The notes under the pieces were generated by a model. The model had not been told where the DNA came from. It did no database searches and saw only the letters and a list, made by a program, of their open reading frames with translations. A stretch of DNA of 64,000 nt from Haloferax prahovense DSM 18310. GTDB lineage: Archaea; Halobacteriota; Halobacteria; Halobacteriales; Haloferacaceae. Made by a program: the position numbers and the translations under genes. The stretch covers positions 43,185 through 107,184 of the forward strand of contig NZ_AOLG01000056.1 in NCBI RefSeq assembly GCF_000336815.1, read 5' to 3'. Below are positions 25,456 through 33,952 of the stretch, piece by piece (position 1 is the stretch's first letter; the number at the start of each line of letters is the position of its first letter).

Positions 25456-27399
25456 ATGGCCACGACGAACGGACCGGCCCGCCTGACCGTCACGCGATTC
25501 GCCGGTCTCGACGACGCGACCGTCGAGTTCGAGCCCGGCGTCTCCGTCGTCGCGGGACGGAACGCGGCCGACCGAACACCGCTCCTGTGGGGTCTCGCGG
25601 CCGCGCTGGGAAGCGATGAACCCTCATTTGAGGAGAGCGCTGACGGCGGCCAGGTCGAACTCGCCGTCGAGAGCGAGGTGTACACGCGGGTGTTCGTGAG
25701 GGAGGGAGACCGCGTCGTCGCGTCCGGCGACCCGTATCTCGAAGGCTCGACGACCGCAGACCTGTTCGCGTTCCTGCTCGGTTCCAACGAGGCCCGGCAG
25801 GCGGTGACCGGCGACCGCGACCTGCGGGAGTTCGTCACGCACTCGGTCGACACCGACGCCGTCAGCGAGGAAATCGCCGACCTCCGCGCCGAGCGCGCCG
25901 AGTTAGACGACCGAATCGCGGAGCTGTCCGCGCTCGAATCCGAGCGCCCGCGACTCCGCGAGCGCCGCGACGAACTGAACGCGGCTGTCGAGCGCTTGGA
26001 AGCCGAGTTGGCAGACCGACGAGAAGCGCTCGCTCGCATCGAGCCGTCGGCGGTCGACGCCGACGCTGACGCGCGGAGGGAAACCGACACCGATACGCCG
26101 GACGCGGAGGCGCGAGCGGACCGATTACGGGAGTTGAACGCGACGCTCGACAACGCCCAGTTCGAACTCGAGGCCCAGCGGGAGTCACTTGACGCGCTCG
26201 ACGCCGAACTCGGCGAGGTCGAATCGGAACTCGCGTCGTGTCCCGCCGACCCCGCCGGCGAACTCGACGGTCTGACCGACGAACTCTCCGAGTCGCGCGT
26301 GCGAAAACGACGGTTAGACGCGGATATCACCGACGTTCAGCGAACGCTACGGTTCAACGAGCAGTTCCTCACGTCGGGGACATCGCCCGTCGCCACGAGC
26401 GCGGGCGAAGACGGCGGGCCCGACGGCGACGGCCGGGTCGTCTGCTGGACGTGCGGGACCTCCGTCCCCGAAGCGAGCATCGAATCGACGCTCGACCAAC
26501 TCCGGACGCTCCGCGACGACCGTCGCGAGGAGCGCGCCGAACTCACCGAGCGTCTCGAACGACTGCAAGAACGCCGGTCGGAACTCGAAGACCAGCGACG
26601 ACGGCGACGCGACCTCGAAACACGACGCGAGGAGTTACGCCGCGAGCGCACCGAGCGCCGGGCGCGAGTCGAGGACCTCGAAGCCCGGCGCGACGACCTC
26701 GAATCGGATATCGCCGACCTGAGACGTGACGCCGGGGCCGCGGAGGCGGACGACCGCGCCGCGGTCCTCGCTGCCCACCGGGAGGTCACCCGGGTCGAGT
26801 TCGAGTTGGAACGGCGACGCGAGGAGCGCGCCGCCGTCGTCGATGACCTCGATTCCCTCGAAGCCCAACTCGACCGACGGGCGGACCTCGAAGCGCGGCA
26901 GGACGGAATTGACGACCGAATCGGCGAGCTTCGCGGTCGTATCGAACGACTCGAACGCGCGGCCGTCTCGGCGTTCAACGAGCGAATGGCGGACGTTCTC
27001 GACGCCCTCGAATACGACCGCCTCGCCCGTCTCTGGATCGAGCGACGGAACGACGGAGACTCTCTCGATGACGCGGACGCGGCTCCCGCGGGGCGGTTCG
27101 TCCCGCACATCGAGCGCCGGACGGACGATGGTACCGTCTACGAGGACGTTATCGACCATCTCCCGGCCTCCGAGCGCGAGCTTATCGGTCTCGTGTTCGC
27201 CGTCGCCGGCTACCTCGTCCACGAGGTGTCCGACGAGGTCCCGTTCTTCGTTCTCGATTCGGTCGAGGCCATCGACGCCGAGCACGTTCGCAGGCTCCTC
27301 GCCTACGTCGGTCGGGATGCCGACTACGTCGTCGTCGGCCTGTCCGGAGAGAACGCGCAGGGTCTCCCGGACTCGTACCGACGACTTCGGGCTCCGTGA
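25456..27399 (+). CDS. Archaea-specific SMC-related coiled-coil protein (Sph family)
   Basis: A 647-residue protein with SMC/Rad50 layout. The N-terminal ATPase half (residues 1-130) has FEPGVSVVAGRN followed by AADRTPLLWGL where a Walker A would be. A long Arg/Glu-rich coiled coil (about 135-310 and 350-510) is broken by a hinge carrying one CWTC zinc-hook-like motif at about residue 331. The C-terminal half has LPASERELIGLVFAVAGYL (signature-like) and FFVLDSVEAIDAEHV (Walker-B-like, with Ser where the catalytic Glu is expected). The GKS/T lysine is missing, as I recall for this family. The ATG at 25456 was chosen because the longer frame runs through the palindromic operators. The family is thought to act in chromosome or cell-shape organisation. 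Confidence 0.88.
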   Translation: MATTNGPARLTVTRFAGLDDATVEFEPGVSVVAGRNAADRTPLLWGLAAALGSDEPSFEESADGGQVELAVESEVYTRVFVREGDRVVASGDPYLEGSTTADLFAFLLGSNEARQAVTGDRDLREFVTHSVDTDAVSEEIADLRAERAELDDRIAELSALESERPRLRERRDELNAAVERLEAELADRREALARIEPSAVDADADARRETDTDTPDAEARADRLRELNATLDNAQFELEAQRESLDALDAELGEVESELASCPADPAGELDGLTDELSESRVRKRRLDADITDVQRTLRFNEQFLTSGTSPVATSAGEDGGPDGDGRVVCWTCGTSVPEASIESTLDQLRTLRDDRREERAELTERLERLQERRSELEDQRRRRRDLETRREELRRERTERRARVEDLEARRDDLESDIADLRRDAGAAEADDRAAVLAAHREVTRVEFELERRREERAAVVDDLDSLEAQLDRRADLEARQDGIDDRIGELRGRIERLERAAVSAFNERMADVLDALEYDRLARLWIERRNDGDSLDDADAAPAGRFVPHIERRTDDGTVYEDVIDHLPASERELIGLVFAVAGYLVHEVSDEVPFFVLDSVEAIDAEHVRRLLAYVGRDADYVVVGLSGENAQGLPDSYRRLRAP

Positions 27400-27969
27400 C
27401 CACGAGTTGCGGTCCGAAACGACCCGTCTGTGACAGACATAGCTCTGTAATTACAATCCGATAAAACCGAATTGCTCGAGGAGGTACCCGAGCCCACCAA
27501 GAGTTACACGGGTAGGCCTGTTATGCACGGCAGGTCCCCATCCGAAGCAACATCACAGGGACCGCATGTAGCCGGGACGCGAGCGGCGGAGTTCGCGCGC
27601 CCCGTCGGCTCGTTTCGTGCTGGTGAACCCGTCCGAAACGGGAATCGGCGACAGAGCCTGGTTGTTCGCGACGGATCGCGATTCTACTAATAGTAGAGTC
27701 AAGTGACGCGGACGAGCGCCTCTGTTCTCGGTGTGGCGCGTGGGCACACGTGACTAATTGAACGGGAATCGAACCTCACGTATCGAATCACTCACCGATT
27801 TGGATTAATTATGAACATTCGTCAATCGCCAGAGAGCCACCCCACGGTATCGGTACGACGGCAGCGAGGGCAAACCCGCGTGCGACGGCGTCGGTCGCGG
27901 TCGCTCCCGACTTCGTGGGACGCTTCCACCATCAGTAGAATTTATCTGTCCCGCTCCGAAAGGCGAACC
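27400..27969. other. Gene-free region between the SMC-like gene and the IclR regulator
   Basis: About 570 bp. The open frames here (for example 27472-27690 and 27811-27969) lack protein-like composition. A TTTAT box at 27941-27945 sits 25 bp before the IclR ATG and fits a leaderless promoter. No repeat or RNA gene is recognised. Confidence 0.45.
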
Positions 27970-28743
27970 ATGGCACCTAACGAAAGCGAAGGCGGCGGCA
28001 AGCGCGTGAAGGCGGTCATGCGCTCGTACCGGGTAATCGGCGTTCTGCGAGAGCAGGGAACGGTGCGGATTAACGACGTCGCGGACGCGCTCGGGGTGCC
28101 GACCAGTACCGCGCACGTGCATCTGAAAACGCTCGAGGCGGCGGGGTACGTCGTCAAGGACGAACACGGGTACCGACTCGGCCTTCGGTTCCTCCGCGAC
28201 GGAAGCATCACCCGGGGGCGCTTGGACGTGTACGGCGCGTCGCGGTCCGAAATCAAGGACCTCGCGGAGTCGACCGGTGAGGTGGCGAATCTCGGCGTCG
28301 AGGAGAACGGACAGCGGGTCATCGTCTACCAGGCTGAGGGCGACAAGGCGGTGTACGACAACGCGCCGATCGGTGAGTTCACCCACATGCATTGGACCGC
28401 GCTCGGAAAGGCGATTCTCGCGGAACTCCCCGGCGAGCGGGTGACCGAAATCGTCGACGAGTACGGGCTCCCGACGAAGACCGACCACACGATCAGCGAC
28501 CGGGACGCGCTCCTCGAAGAACTCGAGACGATACGGGAGCGAGGGTACGCGCTCGAAGACGAAGAGCGGAGAGACGGGATTCGGTCCATCGCGGTTCCGC
28601 TGGTCAGCGACGGGTCGGTCATCGGCGCGGTGTCGCTTTCCGGACCGAAAGAGCGGTTCAACGACGACCGAATCGTAGACGAACTGTTCCCGGCGCTCAG
28701 AGACCGGAAGAACGTCATCGAGGTCAAGTACGCGTACGACTGA
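27970..28743 (+). CDS. IclR-family transcriptional regulator (left, next to mannonate dehydratase)
   Basis: A 257-residue regulator starting at ATG 27970 (MAPNESEGGG); the upstream extension is Arg-rich noise. Residues 10-75 are the IclR winged helix (VMRSYRVIGVLREQG, then DALGVPTSTAHVHLKTLEAAG). Residues 85-257 are the effector-binding GAF-like domain, with VANLGVEENGQRVIVYQAEG, the hallmark MHWTALGKAILAELP, and IRSIAVPLVSDGSVIGAVSLSGP. Haloarchaeal IclR proteins control pentose, hexose and uronate pathways. It stands directly before the mannonate-dehydratase-like gene and TRAP transporter, which are its likely targets. It is clearly paralogous to the IclR at 55102-55884. Confidence 0.92.
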   Translation: MAPNESEGGGKRVKAVMRSYRVIGVLREQGTVRINDVADALGVPTSTAHVHLKTLEAAGYVVKDEHGYRLGLRFLRDGSITRGRLDVYGASRSEIKDLAESTGEVANLGVEENGQRVIVYQAEGDKAVYDNAPIGEFTHMHWTALGKAILAELPGERVTEIVDEYGLPTKTDHTISDRDALLEELETIRERGYALEDEERRDGIRSIAVPLVSDGSVIGAVSLSGPKERFNDDRIVDELFPALRDRKNVIEVKYAYD

Positions 28744-28783
28744 GCGCCATCCCCCGGTCGTTTCATCGAGTCGAACGAAACCG

Positions 28784-28800
28784 TTCCACTATGAGTGGAA
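28784..28800. promoter_or_regulatory. Perfect palindrome between IclR gene and mannonate dehydratase gene
   Basis: TTCCACT (28784-28790) and AGTGGAA (28794-28800) form a perfect 7-bp dyad with a 3-bp centre, 41 bp after the IclR stop and 140 bp before the next ATG. It could be an operator for the IclR protein or a 3' hairpin of its mRNA; no T-run follows, which favours an operator. Confidence 0.4.
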
Positions 28801-28939
28801 TACAACTTCACGAAGATACGTTATGGATTCGAAACTGGCTATAGAGTGGCTCTAGAGGCTGATTCGGTGGTTCTCCGGACGACGACGCCGACATCTGTGC
28901 GAAACGCTTTTACTTGGAGTGAGTCTGGGATGTGAGTGT

Positions 28940-29893
28940 ATGAATCCAGCAGTGATGCTGCCTCCCTCCCCGGACAGACGGTGGACCCTCGCCAAGCAAC
29001 TCGGCGTCGAAAGCGCCGTCGTACGGTTCTGGGGCGTCGACGACTGGTGGGAGTACGAGACGTTACTCGAAACCCGAAACCGGTTCGCAGACCACGGATT
29101 CTCACTGGACGTCGTCGAGGACCGCCCGCCCATGGAGCGAACGGTCCTCGGTCAGGAGGGTCGAGACGAGGAGATCGAGACGGTGAAACGGCTGCTTCGG
29201 AACATGGGACGCCTCGGCATCGACGTGTACTGCTGGGTGTGGACCGAAAACCCCGTCGGCGTCCTCAGAACCTCCGATTCGATTCCGGACCGCGGTGACT
29301 CGCTCGTCACCGGGTACGACCACGAGTGGATAGAGCGCGCCGAGGACCACCCTGCGGCGGGTATCACCGAGGAGGAGCTGTGGGACAACCTCCAGTACTT
29401 CCTGGACGAGGTCGTGCCGGTCGCCGAGGAGGCGGGCGTCAAGATGGCGCTCCACCCGGACGACCCGCCGGTCGAGGAGCTTCGGGGAGTTCCCCGCCTC
29501 GTCACATCGCTCGAACGGTACGAGCGCGTCTTGGAACTCCACGAGAGCCCCAACCACGGCGTCACGTTCTGCCAGGGGAACTTCGCCGCGATGGGCGAAG
29601 ACGTCCCGTCGGCGATTCGACGTCTCGGAGAGCGGATTCACTTCGTCCACTTCCGCGACGTCGAAGGGACGCCCGAGTCGTTCGTGGAGACGTGGCACGA
29701 CGACGGGCCCACCGACATGACGGCGGCGATGGAAGCGTACCAAGACATCGGCTTCGACGGGGCGATTCGCCCCGACCACGTCCCCAAGATGCTCGGCGAG
29801 GAGGACCGAGCGGAAGCCCACGCGGGGTACACCGACATGGGCCGGCTGTTCGCAATCGGCTACATGAAGGGCCTCATCGAACGCGGACAGTAA
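28940..29893 (+). CDS. uxuA: Mannonate dehydratase-like enzyme (UxuA family)
   Basis: A 317-residue cytosolic TIM-barrel enzyme starting at the ATG at 28940 (MNPAVMLPPSPDRRW). UxuA removes water from D-mannonate to give 2-keto-3-deoxy-D-gluconate. Family motifs seen: VVRFWGVDDWWEY, KMALHPDDPP (metal-binding His/Asp), GVTFCQGNFAAMGEDV (metal Cys), IHFVHFRDVEG, and GAIRPDHVPKM (metal His). It is shorter than bacterial UxuA (about 390), as in many archaeal and Gram-positive forms. It is preceded by an IclR regulator and followed by a TRAP transporter, SDR and Zn dehydrogenase. Its product would feed the KDG-type kinase encoded at 43858-44814. Confidence 0.88.
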   Translation: MNPAVMLPPSPDRRWTLAKQLGVESAVVRFWGVDDWWEYETLLETRNRFADHGFSLDVVEDRPPMERTVLGQEGRDEEIETVKRLLRNMGRLGIDVYCWVWTENPVGVLRTSDSIPDRGDSLVTGYDHEWIERAEDHPAAGITEEELWDNLQYFLDEVVPVAEEAGVKMALHPDDPPVEELRGVPRLVTSLERYERVLELHESPNHGVTFCQGNFAAMGEDVPSAIRRLGERIHFVHFRDVEGTPESFVETWHDDGPTDMTAAMEAYQDIGFDGAIRPDHVPKMLGEEDRAEAHAGYTDMGRLFAIGYMKGLIERGQ

Positions 29894-30030
29894 CGCTGTA
29901 GCCCGGCTGGTCGGCCTCGCCTCGACTCGATCGGTGACTGCCGGCGACTGCGGCGAGTGACGAGTCGAACTACCCAGAGCAGATGACATCTATCCTATGA
30001 TATATTATTAAAATGAATTATTGCGATAGA

Positions 30031-30040
30031 TATAAGTACC
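30031..30040 (+). promoter_or_regulatory. TATA box for the TRAP transporter operon
   Basis: TATAAGTACC lies about 28 bp before the ATG at 30064 in an AT-rich stretch (29995-30040). This predicts a nearly leaderless mRNA and decides the start: the upstream ATG at 30013 would lie before the transcript. Confidence 0.5.
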
Positions 30041-30063
30041 AGTGTAGAATCGTTGTGAATGGT

Positions 30064-31134
30064 ATGCGTAGACAAAGCCGACGGAGCTTCATGGAACAGC
30101 TCGGGCTACTCACTGGCACCGGGGCAATCGCATCGATGGCTGGCTGCATGGGCGGCGGTTCCGGCTCCGGAACCGACGGCACGACCGGTTCGGACGACTC
30201 AGACACCGATACGACGGAGAGCGGTGGCGGCGGTCAGAGCCAATCGCTCATCATCGGGAGTGTCTTCCCTAGCGGGCACGTCATCAACGAGATGGCCAAG
30301 GAGTGGGCCTCTTCCGTCGAAGCGGAGACCGAGGGGCGAGTGGCGATCACCATCGAGGAGTCCTTCGGTGGCGAAAAGGAGGTCATGGAACAGACGCAAA
30401 TCGGCTCCATCGACGGGACCATCATCGGGACGCGCTGGGTCATCGACTACGACCCCAAGAACTTCTGGGTCGAGTCGCCGTTCGTCTTCGAGGGCTGGGA
30501 ACAGCAGCGGCGCGCCTTCCAGACGGAGTTCTTCGACGACGGCCGACAGCGCCTCCGCGAGCAGGGTAAACAGATGCTCGTGAACGAACCGGTGTACCGC
30601 GGCTACCGACACACGACCGGGAACAAGGCCTTCGAGACGCCCGAGGACATTCAGGGAACCAACCTGCGGGTGCCCGACCTCACCCCGTGGGTGAACATCT
30701 GGAGCGGCATCGGCGCGAGTCCGACCACCGTCGCCTTCGACGAACTCTACAGCGCGCTGCAGCAGGGCGTCGTCGACGCTCAAGAGAACCCCGCCGAGAC
30801 CGTCCGGTCGTCCTCGCTGTACGAGGTGCAGGACTACTACACGCTGACCAAGCACCTCGCGTCGACGGGGTGGTTCACGCTCGGCACCCAGGCGCTGTCA
30901 AACATCTCCGACGAGGACCAGACGACGATGGTCGACTCGTTGACGTCCAGCATCCAAGAGCTCAGCAGCAGCATCGCTGAATCGGAGTCACAGGCCATCG
31001 AAGCGCTGAAAGAACAGGGAATGAACGTGGTCGAACCCGACCGAGACGCGTGGTTAGAGGCGGCGAAAGAGCCGCTCCAAACGCAGTTCGAGGAGAACTG
31101 GGAACCGTCGCTCGAAGAAGTGCGAAACATTTGA
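30064..31134 (+). CDS. dctP: TRAP transporter solute-binding protein DctP
   Basis: A 356-residue extracellular lipoprotein that captures an organic acid for the TRAP permease. Tat motif SRRSF, lipobox MAGC (Cys at about residue 28), and a Gly/Ser/Thr/Asp linker to about residue 60. The mature domain has GSVFPSGHVINEMAKEWASSVE near its start, NLRVPDLTPWVNIWSGIGASPTTVAFDELYSALQQGVVDAQENP (read in pieces), the classic DctP ligand region including the Arg in NLRV. First gene of the dctPQM operon. With UxuA next door, a sugar acid such as a hexuronate or aldonate is the likely ligand. Confidence 0.93.
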   Translation: MRRQSRRSFMEQLGLLTGTGAIASMAGCMGGGSGSGTDGTTGSDDSDTDTTESGGGGQSQSLIIGSVFPSGHVINEMAKEWASSVEAETEGRVAITIEESFGGEKEVMEQTQIGSIDGTIIGTRWVIDYDPKNFWVESPFVFEGWEQQRRAFQTEFFDDGRQRLREQGKQMLVNEPVYRGYRHTTGNKAFETPEDIQGTNLRVPDLTPWVNIWSGIGASPTTVAFDELYSALQQGVVDAQENPAETVRSSSLYEVQDYYTLTKHLASTGWFTLGTQALSNISDEDQTTMVDSLTSSIQELSSSIAESESQAIEALKEQGMNVVEPDRDAWLEAAKEPLQTQFEENWEPSLEEVRNI

Positions 31135-31159
31135 GCGGACGCTTACTCGTAGAGCACCC

Positions 31160-31711
31160 ATGGAAGAAGTAAATCTCGCAACGAAACTCGGCCGGCTTTT
31201 CGACGGGTTGGTCACATCCATCGCGTTAGCACTCTACGTGCTGATGATACTCGTCGTCGGGTTACAGATTCTGACCCGCTGGGTCCTGGGTTCGATACTC
31301 GGGTCGAGTCTCCCGTGGACGGTCAATCTCTCGCAGATGCTGCTCGTGTACATCACGTTCTTCGGCGCGGCGGTCGCCAGTCGAAAGCGACAGCACATCT
31401 CGCTCGACCTCCTCGTCTCGCGGCTCTCCGACGGCGTCATCCGGGTGCTAACCGGTCTTCGGACGCTCCTCATCCTCGCGTTCGTCGGCGTCATGGTCTC
31501 CGGAGCGTACCCGCTGTACCTACAGAACCGGGGATTCGGGATGGGAGCGCTCCCGTCGCACCCGCCGTTCACCGAAGCGTGGCTGTACGTTCCCGCCGTC
31601 GTCGGCGGTGTCTGTATCGCGATCTACGCGCTTCGCGACCTGTGGCTCGTCGCCGTCGCGCCAGAAACGATTATCGAGGACATCAAAGGAGAAGACGAAA
31701 ATGCAGAGTGA
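31160..31711 (+). CDS. dctQ: TRAP transporter small permease DctQ
   Basis: A 183-residue membrane protein with four TM helices (SIALALYVLMILVVGLQILTR, LSQMLLVYITFFGAAVASRK, TLLILAFVGVMVSGAYPLYL, VPAVVGGVCIAIYALRDLWL). The motif AVASRKRQHISLDLL is diagnostic for DctQ. It begins 25 bp after dctP and precedes dctM. Confidence 0.93.
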   Translation: MEEVNLATKLGRLFDGLVTSIALALYVLMILVVGLQILTRWVLGSILGSSLPWTVNLSQMLLVYITFFGAAVASRKRQHISLDLLVSRLSDGVIRVLTGLRTLLILAFVGVMVSGAYPLYLQNRGFGMGALPSHPPFTEAWLYVPAVVGGVCIAIYALRDLWLVAVAPETIIEDIKGEDENAE

Positions 31712-31759
31712 GCACCGCCTCCGAGCCGAGACGCGTCCGCTTCAGGGAGGGACCCGATA

Positions 31760-33058
31760 ATGGCCGATGTCGTTCTGCTCGGACTGTTCATCGGCGTCCT
31801 GCTCGTCCTGTACCTGTTCGAAGTCCCCGTCGTGTACGCGCTGGGGCTGACGAGTCTCATCCTCATGTGGACCACGTCGATTCCGTTCGAGCCGCTTCTG
31901 GTCGCCCAGACGATGGTCTCCGGGACCAACTCGTTCGTGCTGTTGGCGATTCCGCTGTTCCTCCAGACGGGGCTGTTGATGAACAAGCTCGGCCTGACGG
32001 ACGTCATCTTCGACTTCGCGAAGGCCATCGTCGGCCCGATTCGCGGCGGGCTCGCTCACGTCAACATCGTCGCCAGTATCATCTTCTCCGGAATGACGGG
32101 GACCGCCGCAGCGGACGCCGCGGGCCTCGGCGCTATCGAGTACCGCGCGATGCGCGAGGAAGGATACGACCAGGGATTCAGCGTCGCCGTCACCGGGTCG
32201 TCGTCCATCATCGGCCCGATTATCCCGCCGAGCGTCCCGCTCATCATCTACGGGATTCTCGCGCAGGTCTCCATTGGCACGCTGTTCATCGCCGGACTCG
32301 TCCCGGGGCTGGTGATGGGCGTCGGACTGATGGCGCTGTGTAGTTTCTACGCCCATCGGAACGGCTACGAGAAGGGCGACTGGTGGTCGCTCGGCGAACT
32401 CGGCCGGACCTGTTACCGGGCGCTGCCCGCGCTCGGCACCCCGGCGCTCATCATCGGCGGGATTCTGGGCGGCTGGTTCACCGCGACCGAGGCGGGCGCA
32501 GTCGCGCTGTTCTACACGCTCATCATCGGGACCGTCTTCTACGACGGCCTCTCTCGGGAGGAACTCGTCGCGTCGTTCGACGAGGGGATGACCCACACCG
32601 CGACGCTCACGTTCATCGTCGCGGCGGCGTCCCTGTACGGCTTTCTCATCCGTCGCGCACAGCTCCCGGAGATTCTCGCACAGGCCATCACGGGCGTCTC
32701 GACGGACCCGCTCGTGCTCATGTTGCTCATCGCGGGCGTTCTGTTCATCGTCGGGCTGATGTTGGAGACGATTGCGGCGATAACCATCCTCACGCCGGTG
32801 TTCCTCCCCATCGTCGAGCAGACCGCTATCAGCCCGATTCACTTCGGCGTCGTGATGATCGTCACGCTGATGATCGGCCTGCTCACGCCGCCGTTCGGCG
32901 TCATCCTGTTCGTGCTCAACGCCGTCACCGGCGTCTCGCTCGAACGGATTACTCGGCACATGGTCCCGTTCTACCTGCCGCTTCTGTTGACCCTCCTGTC
33001 GATTATCGTCTTCCCGGAGCTCGTCCTCTGGCTGCCGCGCGCGATAGGGCTCGCCTGA
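31760..33058 (+). CDS. dctM: TRAP transporter large permease DctM
   Basis: A 432-residue membrane protein with about eleven to twelve TM helices, the Na+-driven channel of the TRAP system. Family motifs seen: AIPLFLQTGLLMNKLGLTD, GLAHVNIVASIIFSGMTGTAAADAAG, GSSSIIGPIIPPSVPLIIYG, FTATEAGAVALFYTLIIG, and GLLTPPFGVILFVLNAVTG near the end. Length and start (ATG 31760) are normal. It closes the dctPQM set. Confidence 0.95.
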   Translation: MADVVLLGLFIGVLLVLYLFEVPVVYALGLTSLILMWTTSIPFEPLLVAQTMVSGTNSFVLLAIPLFLQTGLLMNKLGLTDVIFDFAKAIVGPIRGGLAHVNIVASIIFSGMTGTAAADAAGLGAIEYRAMREEGYDQGFSVAVTGSSSIIGPIIPPSVPLIIYGILAQVSIGTLFIAGLVPGLVMGVGLMALCSFYAHRNGYEKGDWWSLGELGRTCYRALPALGTPALIIGGILGGWFTATEAGAVALFYTLIIGTVFYDGLSREELVASFDEGMTHTATLTFIVAAASLYGFLIRRAQLPEILAQAITGVSTDPLVLMLLIAGVLFIVGLMLETIAAITILTPVFLPIVEQTAISPIHFGVVMIVTLMIGLLTPPFGVILFVLNAVTGVSLERITRHMVPFYLPLLLTLLSIIVFPELVLWLPRAIGLA

Positions 33059-33074
33059 GCGGCGCTCCAATCTC

Positions 33075-33079
33075 TTTTT
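33075..33079 (+). terminator. T-run terminator after dctM
   Basis: A five-T tract 17 bp after the dctM stop fits an archaeal U-tract terminator. The SDR gene starts 105 bp further on and may have its own promoter or be reached by readthrough. Confidence 0.35.
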
Positions 33080-33184
33080 ACAACGGCTACCGCCGGCGCG
33101 TAGATGACGGTCCGGGAGCGATTCGCTTCGCGAGTTCGTCTGTCGACCGCAAGAGTTAGCATGTCGTAGTCGGTGGAATCGGAT

Positions 33185-33952
33185 ATGGTGGAGACATCAC
33201 CCACGGTTACCGTATCGGATAGCGCTGCGGTCGTCATCGGCGGCACGAGCGGCATCGGTCGGGCCATCGCGCTCGCCTTCGCCGACGACGGTGCCGACGT
33301 TGTGGCGACGAGTCGCAGCGCGGACGCCGTCGAGGAGACCGCCGAGGAGCTCCGCGACCGCGGCGCGAAGACCGCCGAGGTGACGTGTGACGTCCGAGAC
33401 GACGAGTCGATAGAGAACCTCTACGAGGTCGCCAGCGACGCCATCGGAGACGTCGACATCCTCGTGAACTCGGCGGGGTCGGTCGCGAGAGCGTCCGTCT
33501 CGGAGATGAGCGACGACCAGTGGAGTCAAGACATCGACGTGAACCTGACGGGCGTCTTTCGGGCGTGCCGCGTCTTCGGCCGCGAGATGGAGTCCGGGAG
33601 CATCGTGAACATCTCCTCGATGTCAGCACGGCAGGCCCGCGAGGAGCGCCCGGCCTACTGCGCCGCGAAGAGCGGCGTGAACGGGCTCACGCGCGCCGCG
33701 GCGGCCGACCTCGCGCCCGACGTGCGCGTCAACGCAATCGAGCCGGGGTTCGTCAATACCCCGCTCGCGGGCGACGGCTTCAACGAGGGAACCGAACTGC
33801 GAAAGAAGATAGACGAGGGAACGCCGATGGAACGCGTCGCGACGCCGGACGAAATCGCGGGCGCGGCCGTCTACCTCGCCAGCGACGCGGCGTCGTTCAC
33901 GACGGGCGCGGTCATCACCGTCGACGGCGGCTACAACGACAACGCGTTATAG
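33185..33952 (+). CDS. Short-chain dehydrogenase/reductase (SDR)
   Basis: A 255-residue NAD(P)-dependent oxidoreductase. The Rossmann motif GGTSGIGRAIA is at about residue 17, DVR and NSAG motifs follow, and the catalytic triad is visible: Ser in ISSMSA, then YCAAKSG with Tyr and Lys. The C-terminus has ITVDGGY. The ATG at 33185 is favoured over 33173. After the TRAP genes, it probably interconverts a keto sugar acid and its alcohol form, for example fructuronate and mannonate, which would feed UxuA; this is inference. Its end overlaps the convergent Zn dehydrogenase by 6 bp. Confidence 0.9.
   Translation: MVETSPTVTVSDSAAVVIGGTSGIGRAIALAFADDGADVVATSRSADAVEETAEELRDRGAKTAEVTCDVRDDESIENLYEVASDAIGDVDILVNSAGSVARASVSEMSDDQWSQDIDVNLTGVFRACRVFGREMESGSIVNISSMSARQAREERPAYCAAKSGVNGLTRAAAADLAPDVRVNAIEPGFVNTPLAGDGFNEGTELRKKIDEGTPMERVATPDEIAGAAVYLASDAASFTTGAVITVDGGYNDNAL

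Noticed and set aside
27472-27690. 72-codon frame after the SMC-like gene
   Set aside because: Low-complexity basic sequence without motif or start context.
27400-27720. Possible tRNA or structured RNA
   Set aside because: Some GC-rich stems are present but no T-loop GGTTC-like motif or cloverleaf could be built.
31742-33070. Long antisense open frame over dctM
   Set aside because: Arg/Glu/Asp-rich nonsense composition without motifs; it is the complement of a clear TRAP permease and reflects GC-biased codons.
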